A stretch of DNA of 15,327 nucleotides from Tissierellia bacterium (GTDB lineage Bacteria > Bacillota > Clostridia > Tissierellales > Dethiosulfatibacteraceae): the NCBI GenBank assembly GCA_007116605.1, contig SKID01000139.1:1-15327 (forward strand). Reading direction: 5' to 3'. The translations under genes and the position numbers were made by a program. Positions 1-6,693 of the stretch are shown piece after piece. The notes below the pieces were generated by a model, which did not search any database, was not told the DNA's origin, and saw only the letters and a program-made list of their open reading frames with translations. The number at the start of each line of letters is the position of its first letter. Positions within the stretch are counted from its first letter, which is position 1.

Positions 1-622
1 CTCGGTATGCTTTATAATCTTCGCCTTTTTCAGGCTTTATTCTATTAAAAATTTCAACCTCTGAAGGGTCTGGAATTTCAATTTTCTCTCTCATATGCCC
101 CGTTATTTCGTCTGTTAATAAAATAACAGGTGTTCTGAATTTCTCAGCTAAGTTAAAAGCTCGAATGGTTAAGTCAAATGTTTCTTTAACAGAATCTGGT
201 GTTAAACAAATCACAGGGTGATCACCGTGTGTTCCCCACATTGCCTGCATCACATCTCCTTGACCTGGAGCTGTTGGTAAACCTGTACTTGGGCCACCAC
301 GCTGTACATTAACAATCACTAAAGGGATCTCTGCTAATACAGCATAACCAATATTTTCTTGCTTTAAAGAAAATCCTGGCCCTGAAGTTGCTGTCATTGC
401 TTTTGCTCCTGTTAATGAAGCGCCTATTGCAGTTGCTATGCCCGCAATCTCATCTTCCATTTGAATAAATTTTCCACCTATGCGTGGAAGCTTCTCTGCT
501 GATACTTCAGCAATTTCAGTCGAAGGGGTAATTGGATAACCAGAATAAAAATCCATCCCTGCCATTAAAGCTCCTTCAACACAAGCTTCGTTACCTTGAA
601 GAAATTTTACTTGCTTCCCCAT
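1..622 (-). CDS. korA: 2-oxoacid:ferredoxin oxidoreductase alpha subunit, 3' end beyond window
   Basis: Translating the minus strand from the ATG at 620-622 gives about 207 residues with no stop before the left edge, so the C-terminal part is missing. The N-terminus MGKQVKFLQGNEACVEGA, the YPITPST motif and the stretch TATSGPGFSL are typical of the alpha subunit of KorA/VorB-type enzymes, which with a TPP-binding beta subunit oxidise 2-oxoacids (probably 2-oxoglutarate) to acyl-CoA and reduce ferredoxin in the cytoplasm. AGGAGG lies 9 nt before the ATG, and the start overlaps the korD stop by one base (TAATG), so the two are translationally coupled. Full-length relatives have about 350-380 residues. 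The choice of KorA over VorB rests on overall resemblance and is less certain than the enzyme class. Confidence 0.9.
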   Translation of the reverse strand, partial: MGKQVKFLQGNEACVEGALMAGMDFYSGYPITPSTEIAEVSAEKLPRIGGKFIQMEDEIAGIATAIGASLTGAKAMTATSGPGFSLKQENIGYAVLAEIPLVIVNVQRGGPSTGLPTAPGQGDVMQAMWGTHGDHPVICLTPDSVKETFDLTIRAFNLAEKFRTPVILLTDEITGHMREKIEIPDPSEVEIFNRIKPEKGEDYKAYR

Positions 623-852
623 TATGATTTACCTCCTAAAAAGATCGCTAAGTCTGGGCATCTCAATTGGCACATGCCACATTTGATACAATTTTCACGA
701 TCTAACATAACCACTTTTCCATTTTCATTAAGTCCCAAGACCTTTTTAGGGCAAAAGGCAACACAAATGCCACAACCTTTGCACCACTTTTCATTAATAT
801 GAATCGTTAAATCTTCTCTTTTGTCAGCAATTGCAAATCCTCCTTTGCTCAT
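622..852 (-). CDS. korD: Ferredoxin-like delta subunit of 2-oxoacid oxidoreductase, two 4Fe-4S clusters
   Basis: This 76-residue protein has two 4Fe-4S binding motifs, CKGCGICVAFCP and CIKCGMCQLRCP, in the layout of the small ferredoxin subunit encoded before korA in many anaerobes. It passes electrons from the catalytic subunits to ferredoxin. The stop overlaps the korA start. The start is unusual. The ATG at 850-852 has no good ribosome binding site and lies only 4 nt after a plausible -10 box, which would make the message almost leaderless. A strong AAAGGAGG lies inside codons 3-5, 7 nt before an in-frame ATT. ATG is kept because no other standard start exists between the upstream in-frame stop and the first cluster. 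Confidence 0.9.
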   Translation of the reverse strand: MSKGGFAIADKREDLTIHINEKWCKGCGICVAFCPKKVLGLNENGKVVMLDRENCIKCGMCQLRCPDLAIFLGGKS

Positions 853-856
853 TCTT

Positions 857-884
857 ATGATAACATACTTGCAGAATTTTGCAA
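857..884 (-). promoter_or_regulatory. Putative promoter for korD-korA
   Basis: On the minus strand TTGCAA (879-884) is separated by 16 nt from TATCAT (857-862), which carries a TG one base upstream (extended -10). It lies between the last gene of the accessory operon and korD, so the metabolic genes can be transcribed on their own. No terminator is visible between 853 and 906, so read-through from upstream remains possible. Confidence 0.5.
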
Positions 885-906
885 TGATTAATTCATTTTA
901 AACTAT

Positions 907-1188
907 TTATTTAATACCTTTAGCAAGTAACCTGGTCATGCCTTCGTAGTCTTCCTCTATTTGATGCAATAATAATACAGCGCCGGGAAAAGACATATTA
1001 TACTCATACATCAACTTTTTTACAGAGTATTCCTTGTAAACTAAATCATCTCTATCATCTTGAAAACCTAATTCAAAAAACGCTTTATAGTTAGGATGCA
1101 TAAGCATCAACTCTTCGGCTGTAATGGTTGCCTCCATATCATTATAATCATAGTGGGTCATCAAACTATTTTTATAATCAAGCAACAT
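907..1188 (-). CDS. Small acidic protein, candidate immunity protein for the upstream metallopeptidase toxin
   Basis: This is a 93-residue soluble protein of no family I recognise, rich in D, E, Y and M, with no signal peptide or membrane helix. The ATG at 1186-1188 is chosen because AGGAGG lies 8 nt before it; the in-frame GTG at 1197 lies against that site and is unlikely. The gene overlaps the last 11 nt of the toxin candidate, whose final codons (Arg-Gly-Gly) encode this ribosome binding site, so translation is tightly coupled. A small gene directly after a secreted polymorphic-type toxin is the usual place for an immunity gene. The immunity role is inferred from position and size only; a chaperone or regulator is also possible. 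Confidence 0.6.
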   Translation of the reverse strand: MLLDYKNSLMTHYDYNDMEATITAEELMLMHPNYKAFFELGFQDDRDDLVYKEYSVKKLMYEYNMSFPGAVLLLHQIEEDYEGMTRLLAKGIK

Positions 1189-2098
1189 CTTCTTCACCTC
1201 CTCTTAATCCCTGGGATGCAATATAATCTCCAAATGCAAACGCATCTCTTTCTATTGGCTGCTGCAAATAAGCTTTCCGGTTCTTTCTTCCATCAATATA
1301 ATTTCTATAGTTTTCTCGCCATTCATTAGCAAGCTCTTGAGAAATCCCATAAGTTTGAGGATTATGAATCGCTCTCTTTTGAAACGCATGTCTTGCTTCA
1401 TGAAAAACTGTATTGACAGCCTCTTCCATATTTCTCTCATCTGTTAATGTATCTTTGTTTAAATATATATAGCCGTCTCCATGAATATAGCCTCGATCAT
1501 CAGGTGGTCCTTTATAGAAAAACGCTCCTTTAATGTTTACTTTCATAGCTTGACCTGCGTCTATGGCAAGTTTTTTAATCGCTTGTTCCCTGTCTTCTTC
1601 TGTCAGATTTTTCCATGTATGTTGATCAAAAACAGTAGTGGACTTCAAAAGTTGAATACAATGGTTTTTTATCATACGATCTATAGACACCAGCTGCTTT
1701 TTATTGGATATTCCAGTATCATAAGTGGCATTTGCAATATCCGTATACTCATATAAAGTCTCCTTGATTTTTTTTAGAAAAGAAATCCCTCGCTCCTCTA
1801 AATCATAATTTTCATATTGCAGTTTTTTTAAGTGTGCTTGTATGTCATTAAACTCCCTAAAAAGTCCAAGCAACTTATGATTTGTGTACATTGCAGTATC
1901 GTGATTAAATCCTTCCGTAATAGATTCTTGATTGTTTAATGTGTTTGATGAACGAGAGAAAGCATCTATATCATTCATAGTCTGATCGCATTTGCACATA
2001 TAGTAGTCAATGACTGACTGGACAATCGATGTAAACTTAATCCATCCACGCTCTAACTCCTCAATATCATAAACATCAACATGCGCTTTTTTATCCAT
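1178..2098 (-). CDS. Zinc-metallopeptidase toxin candidate (HEARH motif), probable substrate of the T7-like system
   Basis: This 306-residue protein has two parts. Residues 1 to about 150 are helical with no recognised fold and could serve as an export or WXG-partner region. Residues from about 165 form a zincin-like domain: HEARH at 233-237 fits the HExxH zinc motif, and QPIERDAFAFG at 280-290 supplies a plausible third ligand (E283 or D285). Short C-terminal zincin domains with an HEARHAFQ-like helix and a QPxExDAF-like tail occur in bacterial polymorphic toxins, to my recollection. There is no signal peptide or membrane helix, consistent with T7-like export. The ATG lies 4 nt after the stop of the 93-residue WXG-like gene and has only a weak ribosome binding site, so coupling is likely. 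The target is unknown; a housekeeping peptidase is less likely given its neighbours. Confidence 0.72.
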   Translation of the reverse strand: MDKKAHVDVYDIEELERGWIKFTSIVQSVIDYYMCKCDQTMNDIDAFSRSSNTLNNQESITEGFNHDTAMYTNHKLLGLFREFNDIQAHLKKLQYENYDLEERGISFLKKIKETLYEYTDIANATYDTGISNKKQLVSIDRMIKNHCIQLLKSTTVFDQHTWKNLTEEDREQAIKKLAIDAGQAMKVNIKGAFFYKGPPDDRGYIHGDGYIYLNKDTLTDERNMEEAVNTVFHEARHAFQKRAIHNPQTYGISQELANEWRENYRNYIDGRKNRKAYLQQPIERDAFAFGDYIASQGLRGGEEDVA

Positions 2099-2102
2099 AT
2101 CA

Positions 2103-2384
2103 TCACGACCTTATTTCTTCGTATCTGCTTACAATCTCTAGTAAATTTTTTAAATGGCTGTGTAAGTTTTCTAAATCTCCTTCTACTCCTTTCATTTTAG
2201 CCGATACAATGCTAATGATTTCACCTGCTTTCTCATATTGATGATCATACCACTCGCTTCCTAAATCACTATATCCATGATTTAACATCTGTAACACTTC
2301 TTGTTGACCTGTGTTAAATAATCCTACAATCTTAATTAAATCCCTTAACACTTGACTGTTTGTTTTCATACCTCGTGCACTCAT
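2103..2384 (-). CDS. WXG100-like small helical protein, candidate toxin partner
   Basis: This 93-residue, almost entirely helical protein shows helix, turn, helix. The turn contains EWYDHQYEKAG with W45, a W-x-D variant of the WXG turn of ESX/T7 secretion partners. The ATG at 2382-2384 is chosen because GGAGG precedes it by 6-7 nt; a longer in-frame start at 2441 has no such site. It lies between the ATPase gene (60-nt gap) and the toxin candidate (4-nt gap), where toxin-specific WXG-like partners are usually encoded. It shares the W-x-D-H-Q turn with the 69-residue protein at 5759-5968. The family call rests on size, helicity, the turn and context, not a database match. Confidence 0.7.
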   Translation of the reverse strand: MSARGMKTNSQVLRDLIKIVGLFNTGQQEVLQMLNHGYSDLGSEWYDHQYEKAGEIISIVSAKMKGVEGDLENLHSHLKNLLEIVSRYEEIRS

Positions 2385-2444
2385 GTAAAACCTCCATTGG
2401 TTATTTTTTAGTATATAGATGGTCTTCAGTTTTCCAACCATTAT

Positions 2445-5400
2445 CTATTGAATTTGATAAGGCTTATAATAGGTACTGCGATTTCTCCCATCTCGTAATA
2501 CTACGATTGAATCATTAATACTCATGCCATCAATGCTCTGACCAAAGCGATCATAATCATTTTGACTCATATCAAACAAGATGCGATTAGGAAAATATTT
2601 TAAGCTATCTAGCATTTCGTCTTTCACATATTGTGGATCATTACAAGTGATGATAAAATGAATTTGATACCGATACCCTTCCTTAAACAATGCTTTTAGC
2701 ATTGTTTGATGAGACTTTTTCGGATAATTATTTGTAAACTCTTGAGCTAAAAATTTAAAACTAGGCACTTGAATGTCGTCATGCACTTGATTAATGTTAA
2801 AATCACTGATTGTATCTAGTATTTGATCAAACCATTGCATATTATTAATCCATACCATTTTGATTTGATGGTTTTCTAATGGCAGTTGTTTTCTAAGGTT
2901 CATTTCGTTGTAGAGTGTTTCGATGACCTCAGGTAGCTCATTAGCTCTGTTAACAAGTTCTGAGGAACTCCCTAATAAGTCGCCATCAATATAAATCCAT
3001 TGATACGGATTTTTATTATGATGTTCTTCCTCAGGACTACATTTAGCTATACTACTCAACAAGTGTTGTTGGAGTTTAAACATCTTTCCTTCTTCTCCAA
3101 TCACTATTAAATGATTCCGCTGTTGATTATTAAAGACTACCGTCACGATACTGTCTGACTGAATATCTTGACCTATTTCAAAATGAAACCTAGCTGTTTG
3201 ATAAAGGGCCTTTGCTCTTTTGTGATATTCCTCCAAACGAATCGTTAGTTGTTGACCTCCATCAAAGACTCTTGTTTGATCTGGGTAGCTGCTTGAACAT
3301 TCTTCTATAGTGCTTAACAATAGTTCACTGTTGGCGTGTGATATAAAAGCAGATATAAATCTCTGATTGCCTCCTAACAAACTATAATCTTCATTATAAA
3401 TTGCTACCCCTTTATTATGAGTCAATAATTCATACGCACTGTTCCCATTATCTCCCAACAATGCCACCATCGATTTACGCGCTTGCCTTAGACCTATTCT
3501 AACGTTCATCTGTTCTAAAGTTAATGGTGATAAGCTAATCCCTGTATCATGGTTGTTGACTGTTTGAGAAGCAAACAGCAAGTGTATGCCAAAGGCTCTG
3601 CCCTTAGTGACTAGTCTATGCGTTATAGCTGCTGCATTTCTTGCTTTTATCTTGTTGCCACTCAATGCATACAAACCTTCATACTCATCTATAATTAGCA
3701 AAATCCTAGACATTTTTCTTCCTGTATTTTGTCTATATTCAGTGATAGAACGCATATCTCCCGCCTCTTTGCATAACTTTATTCTTGCTTCATATTCTAA
3801 ATGAAGATTTTCTAATAGACTCTCTCCAAAGACTTGGCTGCTTTCTGATGCTAAAAACTTGATTTGAGGAAGTTTTTTATCTCGATAGAGATTAAACTCA
3901 GTTCCTTTAAAGTCCAATAAATATAAATTGAGTTCTTCTGGAGGATATAACCACAAAGCCCCTTGGATGATATTGTGTAGTGAAGTAGACTTTCCAGAAC
4001 CTGTGCCACCTGTAATGATGCCACTGTGGCTCGTGTTAGTCCCAAACTCTAAATATTGGCTTTCACCTGCTTCATTAATGCCTATAGGAATTTTTATGCC
4101 ATGTAGCGTATTTGACTTTTGATAATCATACTTTAGCAAAAGGTCTAAGTAGTTAAAACTTTTACTCTTTTCTGATAAATAGTTGTCTATATATTTTTCT
4201 AACTGGCCAGCTTTCCATTCAGTCCATCTATACCCATCAAAAATGATTTTTTCATCAGAAATAAGTTGACCGTTTTCAATGCTTAAACATTTCATCGCAC
4301 CTTTTACCTCGTCTATAAAACATCTTTGACTTGTGCCTTTTTCATTTGGGTCTTTACCAGTATTTACAATGACTACATCAATGCCACACTTATGACCATT
4401 AATCACAATATGTCTAAGTCTGTCCAGAGCTCTATTGGACATCCCATGAGGATAGTCAAAAATTACAATCATCTTATATGCTTCTGCTCCTATAACGTCT
4501 TTGTGATACTCATAATAATTTGAGTAATCTGATAACTGTTTTTGAATGGTTGTATCCATTTCTCGACAAATACTTCCTAAAACCTTCTCTAGATCTTCTG
4601 TCTCAGTCAAAATTCGTCCATCAATCATTTCAGGAATTCTGTTAAACAATTGGCTAAATTTTCTAAATTGAGCACCTCTATGAACAGAGTCAAATAATAC
4701 AAACTTTTGTGATAATATTGGTGAATGCTTAATCAAAAAATCCATAATTCCTAACACTGATTCTTTAGCAAGGGTATGATTGTTTTCTCCTTCAATCCAC
4801 AGATGATTTTTGTCTTTACGACTCCAAAAGGCGGGGACTGTTAAACGGTGCTGATGGTATTGTCCATTATAAATGCGTAATATACTGGACATATGATTGT
4901 GCTGGCTCCAATGATCCACAAGAGATAAATTAGCAATAGGAAGATACTCTAACATTCTTTTTGGGTTTTCAATATTATTAATCTTTACTGCTGTCTCCAT
5001 CATCACATGGGGAAGTTCAAATGGCATTGTCTTATCAATTTTTGATAAAGCAATTAACATTTTATCTTGTATATCTTGGTGAAATAAATCTTCTATTGTC
5101 TGTGCCCTCCCTATTTTTTCCACTCCCAATTGTTCACTTAGTATTGCAACTTCTCTAGCAACTTCTGCTTTTATCTGATGGACTGTATCTTTTGCTATGA
5201 CAACTTTTGAAATTAAATCGTGATGGGTCTTTTTTTTCATTCCTAAAGCCAGTTCGCACAGCTCAATGATAGGATTTTTGTTTTTTTCATACTCCTTGTA
5301 GAGGGCTTTAAACTCTATAAATAGCTTTTCTAAGTGCTGATATTTTGAAATCAATGAAAATTGTTTGGGTGATGGCATCGTCTGTTGATTTCTATTGGAT

Positions 5401-5666
5401 TTTTCATTGTTGAAGACATCCTTACATTCACCACCTAAAATCATCATTAGTTGATTATTCATTTGATTGAATATTCCAATTGCTTCTGCTTCCTTCTCTT
5501 TTAGGTTTTTGATTTTGGTATCATAAAAATGGTTTAGCTTCTCTTCCAAGTCACTACTCATTATTTTTTTTGCCTTGCTATCATTTTGATAGGTTAAATA
5601 AATTTCCTCTGTGATGACCTTTATACAATCCAGTTTGTCTATCATATTGTGTAAATCAAGATTCAT
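2445..5666 (-). CDS. FtsK/SpoIIIE-type ATPase, EssC-like motor of a T7-like secretion system, no membrane helices
   Basis: This 1073-residue protein starts with about 280 helical, coiled-coil-prone residues. A degenerate ATPase-like region follows (about 290-520), then one intact FtsK-type ATPase domain with Walker A GTGSGKST at 554-561 and Walker B LLIIDE ending at D660/E661, then a C-terminal ATPase-like region without a Walker A lysine (it has GEEGK). Several ATPase modules in one chain is the EssC/EccC plan, but here only the middle one looks catalytic. The FHA domains and transmembrane helices of EssC are absent. ATG at 5664-5666 is preferred, with GGAGG 8 nt upstream; the GTG at 5675 overlaps that site. 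Flanking WXG-like and toxin genes support a secretion role over a DNA translocase role. Confidence 0.82.
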   Translation of the reverse strand: MNLDLHNMIDKLDCIKVITEEIYLTYQNDSKAKKIMSSDLEEKLNHFYDTKIKNLKEKEAEAIGIFNQMNNQLMMILGGECKDVFNNEKSNRNQQTMPSPKQFSLISKYQHLEKLFIEFKALYKEYEKNKNPIIELCELALGMKKKTHHDLISKVVIAKDTVHQIKAEVAREVAILSEQLGVEKIGRAQTIEDLFHQDIQDKMLIALSKIDKTMPFELPHVMMETAVKINNIENPKRMLEYLPIANLSLVDHWSQHNHMSSILRIYNGQYHQHRLTVPAFWSRKDKNHLWIEGENNHTLAKESVLGIMDFLIKHSPILSQKFVLFDSVHRGAQFRKFSQLFNRIPEMIDGRILTETEDLEKVLGSICREMDTTIQKQLSDYSNYYEYHKDVIGAEAYKMIVIFDYPHGMSNRALDRLRHIVINGHKCGIDVVIVNTGKDPNEKGTSQRCFIDEVKGAMKCLSIENGQLISDEKIIFDGYRWTEWKAGQLEKYIDNYLSEKSKSFNYLDLLLKYDYQKSNTLHGIKIPIGINEAGESQYLEFGTNTSHSGIITGGTGSGKSTSLHNIIQGALWLYPPEELNLYLLDFKGTEFNLYRDKKLPQIKFLASESSQVFGESLLENLHLEYEARIKLCKEAGDMRSITEYRQNTGRKMSRILLIIDEYEGLYALSGNKIKARNAAAITHRLVTKGRAFGIHLLFASQTVNNHDTGISLSPLTLEQMNVRIGLRQARKSMVALLGDNGNSAYELLTHNKGVAIYNEDYSLLGGNQRFISAFISHANSELLLSTIEECSSSYPDQTRVFDGGQQLTIRLEEYHKRAKALYQTARFHFEIGQDIQSDSIVTVVFNNQQRNHLIVIGEEGKMFKLQQHLLSSIAKCSPEEEHHNKNPYQWIYIDGDLLGSSSELVNRANELPEVIETLYNEMNLRKQLPLENHQIKMVWINNMQWFDQILDTISDFNINQVHDDIQVPSFKFLAQEFTNNYPKKSHQTMLKALFKEGYRYQIHFIITCNDPQYVKDEMLDSLKYFPNRILFDMSQNDYDRFGQSIDGMSINDSIVVLRDGRNRSTYYKPYQIQ

Positions 5667-5687
5667 CTCTTTCACCTCCAGCTTATC

Positions 5688-5752
5688 ATTAACAGGGCTC
5701 TTGGATTTAGATAGTATTTTAAAACGCCACCTGAATATTAGAGACCCTTATC
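5688..5752 (-). repeat. Intergenic structured element, copy A
   Basis: This 65-nt element is read on the minus strand. It begins GATAAGGGTCTCTAATATTC and ends ATCCAAGAGCCCTGTTAAT. AGGG-U-CUC near the start can pair with GAG-CCCU near the end, leaving one bulged U. Inside, AUUCAGGUGGC (5726-5736) faces an AU-rich partner at 5703-5713 and forms 9 of 11 pairs including GU wobbles. It fills the gap between the 69-residue WXG-like gene and the ATPase gene, ending about 20 nt before the ATPase ATG and close to its GGAGG, so it could affect translation, processing or attenuation at that point. Copies B (6576-6652) and C (9436-9508) share the ends and fold. I do not recognise it as a known riboswitch. 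Confidence 0.75.
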
Positions 5753-5758
5753 CAGGGA

Positions 5759-5968
5759 TTAGTCATCGGTTAAAAGGCTTAACTGATCATGGTACTTTTC
5801 AAACTTTTCCACCTCTTTTAATAGTGCTAGACCTCTTTGACAGAGAGGCATCGCTAATTCACTCAAAAACTGTTCTTGTTGATGATCCTTCCAATGGTCT
5901 TCCATTATATGACACATTTTAATAAAGGCTATCGTTTCACTTCTTAGTGTTTCATAGATTTCACCCAT
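5759..5968 (-). CDS. Very short WXG100-like protein
   Basis: This 69-residue helical protein has HWKDHQQEQF around W26, the same W-x-D-H-Q turn seen in the 93-residue protein at 2103-2384, placed between two predicted helices. At 69 residues it is shorter than the usual WXG100 length of about 100, so the helices would be short. AGGAGG lies 6 nt before the ATG. It starts 10 nt after the stop of the four-helix membrane protein gene and is followed by repeat copy A, then the ATPase gene. It may be a core partner of the ATPase, in contrast to the toxin-adjacent WXG-like protein. Function is inferred from the motif and position. Confidence 0.6.
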   Translation of the reverse strand: MGEIYETLRSETIAFIKMCHIMEDHWKDHQQEQFLSELAMPLCQRGLALLKEVEKFEKYHDQLSLLTDD

Positions 5969-5978
5969 AGATTACCTC

Positions 5979-6530
5979 CTAGGTTGATGCTATTATTGCA
6001 AATAAGACACCAAATACAAAAATGACCAGCAAAATCCCAATAATAAAGGCAATTAAATACATGGTCAGCTGAGCAATAGGCAGGCTCAATAGTGATGCAA
6101 TTAAAGCTGCCCCTGCTACATTGATATAATGTTGCCCGTTGTAAAGGCTTTTTTTATTGTCTCGACATGTTAATCCATACCAAACCGTACCTACATAAGG
6201 TGCAATAAGCAATATATAAGGACCCACATCATTAAGCAATACATCATCTAATATATTCATCTGAGCCATCCAATCTGAAAAGTAAACATATCCTAGATAG
6301 CCTATTCCACTGGCTATAATCAAAGATATTAACCAAAAAGCAGCCCGGCACTCATACCATAAAGTTGGAATTGTTTTCGGATAAAAATCAGAAGGATTTA
6401 ATGATTCACCTTGGCTAGAAACAATTTTAATTGGTTTTTTACCGTTCCGGTGTAGGGTTAAGGCTTCCCTAGGTGTGTTTTTTGTAAAATGCTCTATCGT
6501 CCCATCTTCATAAAGAATATAGCCACACAT
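5979..6530 (-). CDS. Four-helix membrane protein of the T7-like/conjugation locus
   Basis: This 183-residue protein has a soluble N-terminal part (residues 1 to about 60, including GYILYEDGTIEHF, likely beta-strand) followed by about four hydrophobic segments near 63-84, 102-120, 135-155 and 157-182, the last two forming a long C-terminal hydrophobic hairpin. GGAGG lies 5 nt before the ATG. It resembles no named T7SS component (EsaA, EssA, EssB) that I can recognise. It is the only membrane protein in the block, and the adjacent ATPase has no membrane helices, so it may be the membrane anchor or part of the channel (inference). It is preceded by repeat copy B and followed at 10 nt by the 69-residue WXG-like gene. 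Confidence 0.72.
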   Translation of the reverse strand: MCGYILYEDGTIEHFTKNTPREALTLHRNGKKPIKIVSSQGESLNPSDFYPKTIPTLWYECRAAFWLISLIIASGIGYLGYVYFSDWMAQMNILDDVLLNDVGPYILLIAPYVGTVWYGLTCRDNKKSLYNGQHYINVAGAALIASLLSLPIAQLTMYLIAFIIGILLVIFVFGVLFAIIAST

Positions 6531-6575
6531 GGTATCCTCCTCACACTTTATTCACTCATGCTTTTTTCTTTTTTA

Positions 6576-6652
6576 ATTAATAGGACTCTTGGATTCAGAT
6601 GGCCCTTGGTACGCCACCTGAATGTTAGAGACCCTTATCAAGAGACTTGATA
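6576..6652 (-). repeat. Intergenic structured element, copy B, best-formed hairpin
   Basis: On the minus strand the 64-nt core starts GATAAGGGTCTCTAACATTC and ends ATCCAAGAGTCCTATTAAT. The inner hairpin is complete: AUUCAGGUGGC (6613-6623) pairs with GCCAUCUGAAU (6593-6603), 11 pairs with one GU, around a 9-nt loop. AGGG-U-CUC pairs with GAG-UCCU as in copy A. An extra upstream palindrome, TATCAAGTCTCTTGATA (6636-6652), lies next to the core, and its AAGTCTCT is also present in copy C. The element lies in the 163-nt gap between the E1-like gene and the membrane protein gene, about 45 nt before the latter's ATG. No U-tract follows the hairpin, so it is not a simple terminator. Confidence 0.78.
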
Positions 6653-6693
6653 CTTATTCCCAATTTAAATAGCAGTAGACTTAGCACTTTTAG

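Noticed and set aside
596..802. Plus-strand open frame over korD and the korA start.
   Set aside because: It is antisense to clear iron-sulfur coding sequence with intact cysteine motifs and has no homology-like features.
1178..1200. The toxin candidate ends GLRGGEEDVA, resembling a ubiquitin LRGG tail with a cleavable extension.
   Set aside because: The Arg-Gly-Gly codons are the AGGAGG ribosome binding site of the next gene, which explains the resemblance.
3851..4045. Minus-strand frame overlapping the ATPase P-loop region, and similar antisense frames at 3586-4523.
   Set aside because: They are shadows of the ATPase gene, which shows intact Walker motifs in its own frame.
6593..6623. Strong hairpin considered as a terminator after the E1-like gene.
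   Set aside because: No U-tract follows on the minus strand, and the hairpin is shared with copy A in front of another gene of the operon.
6632..6652. The plus-strand text CTTATCAAGAGA resembles the opening of a SAM-I riboswitch.
   Set aside because: The rest of the SAM-I core is absent and the match is antisense to all neighbouring genes. It is part of the palindrome in element copy B.
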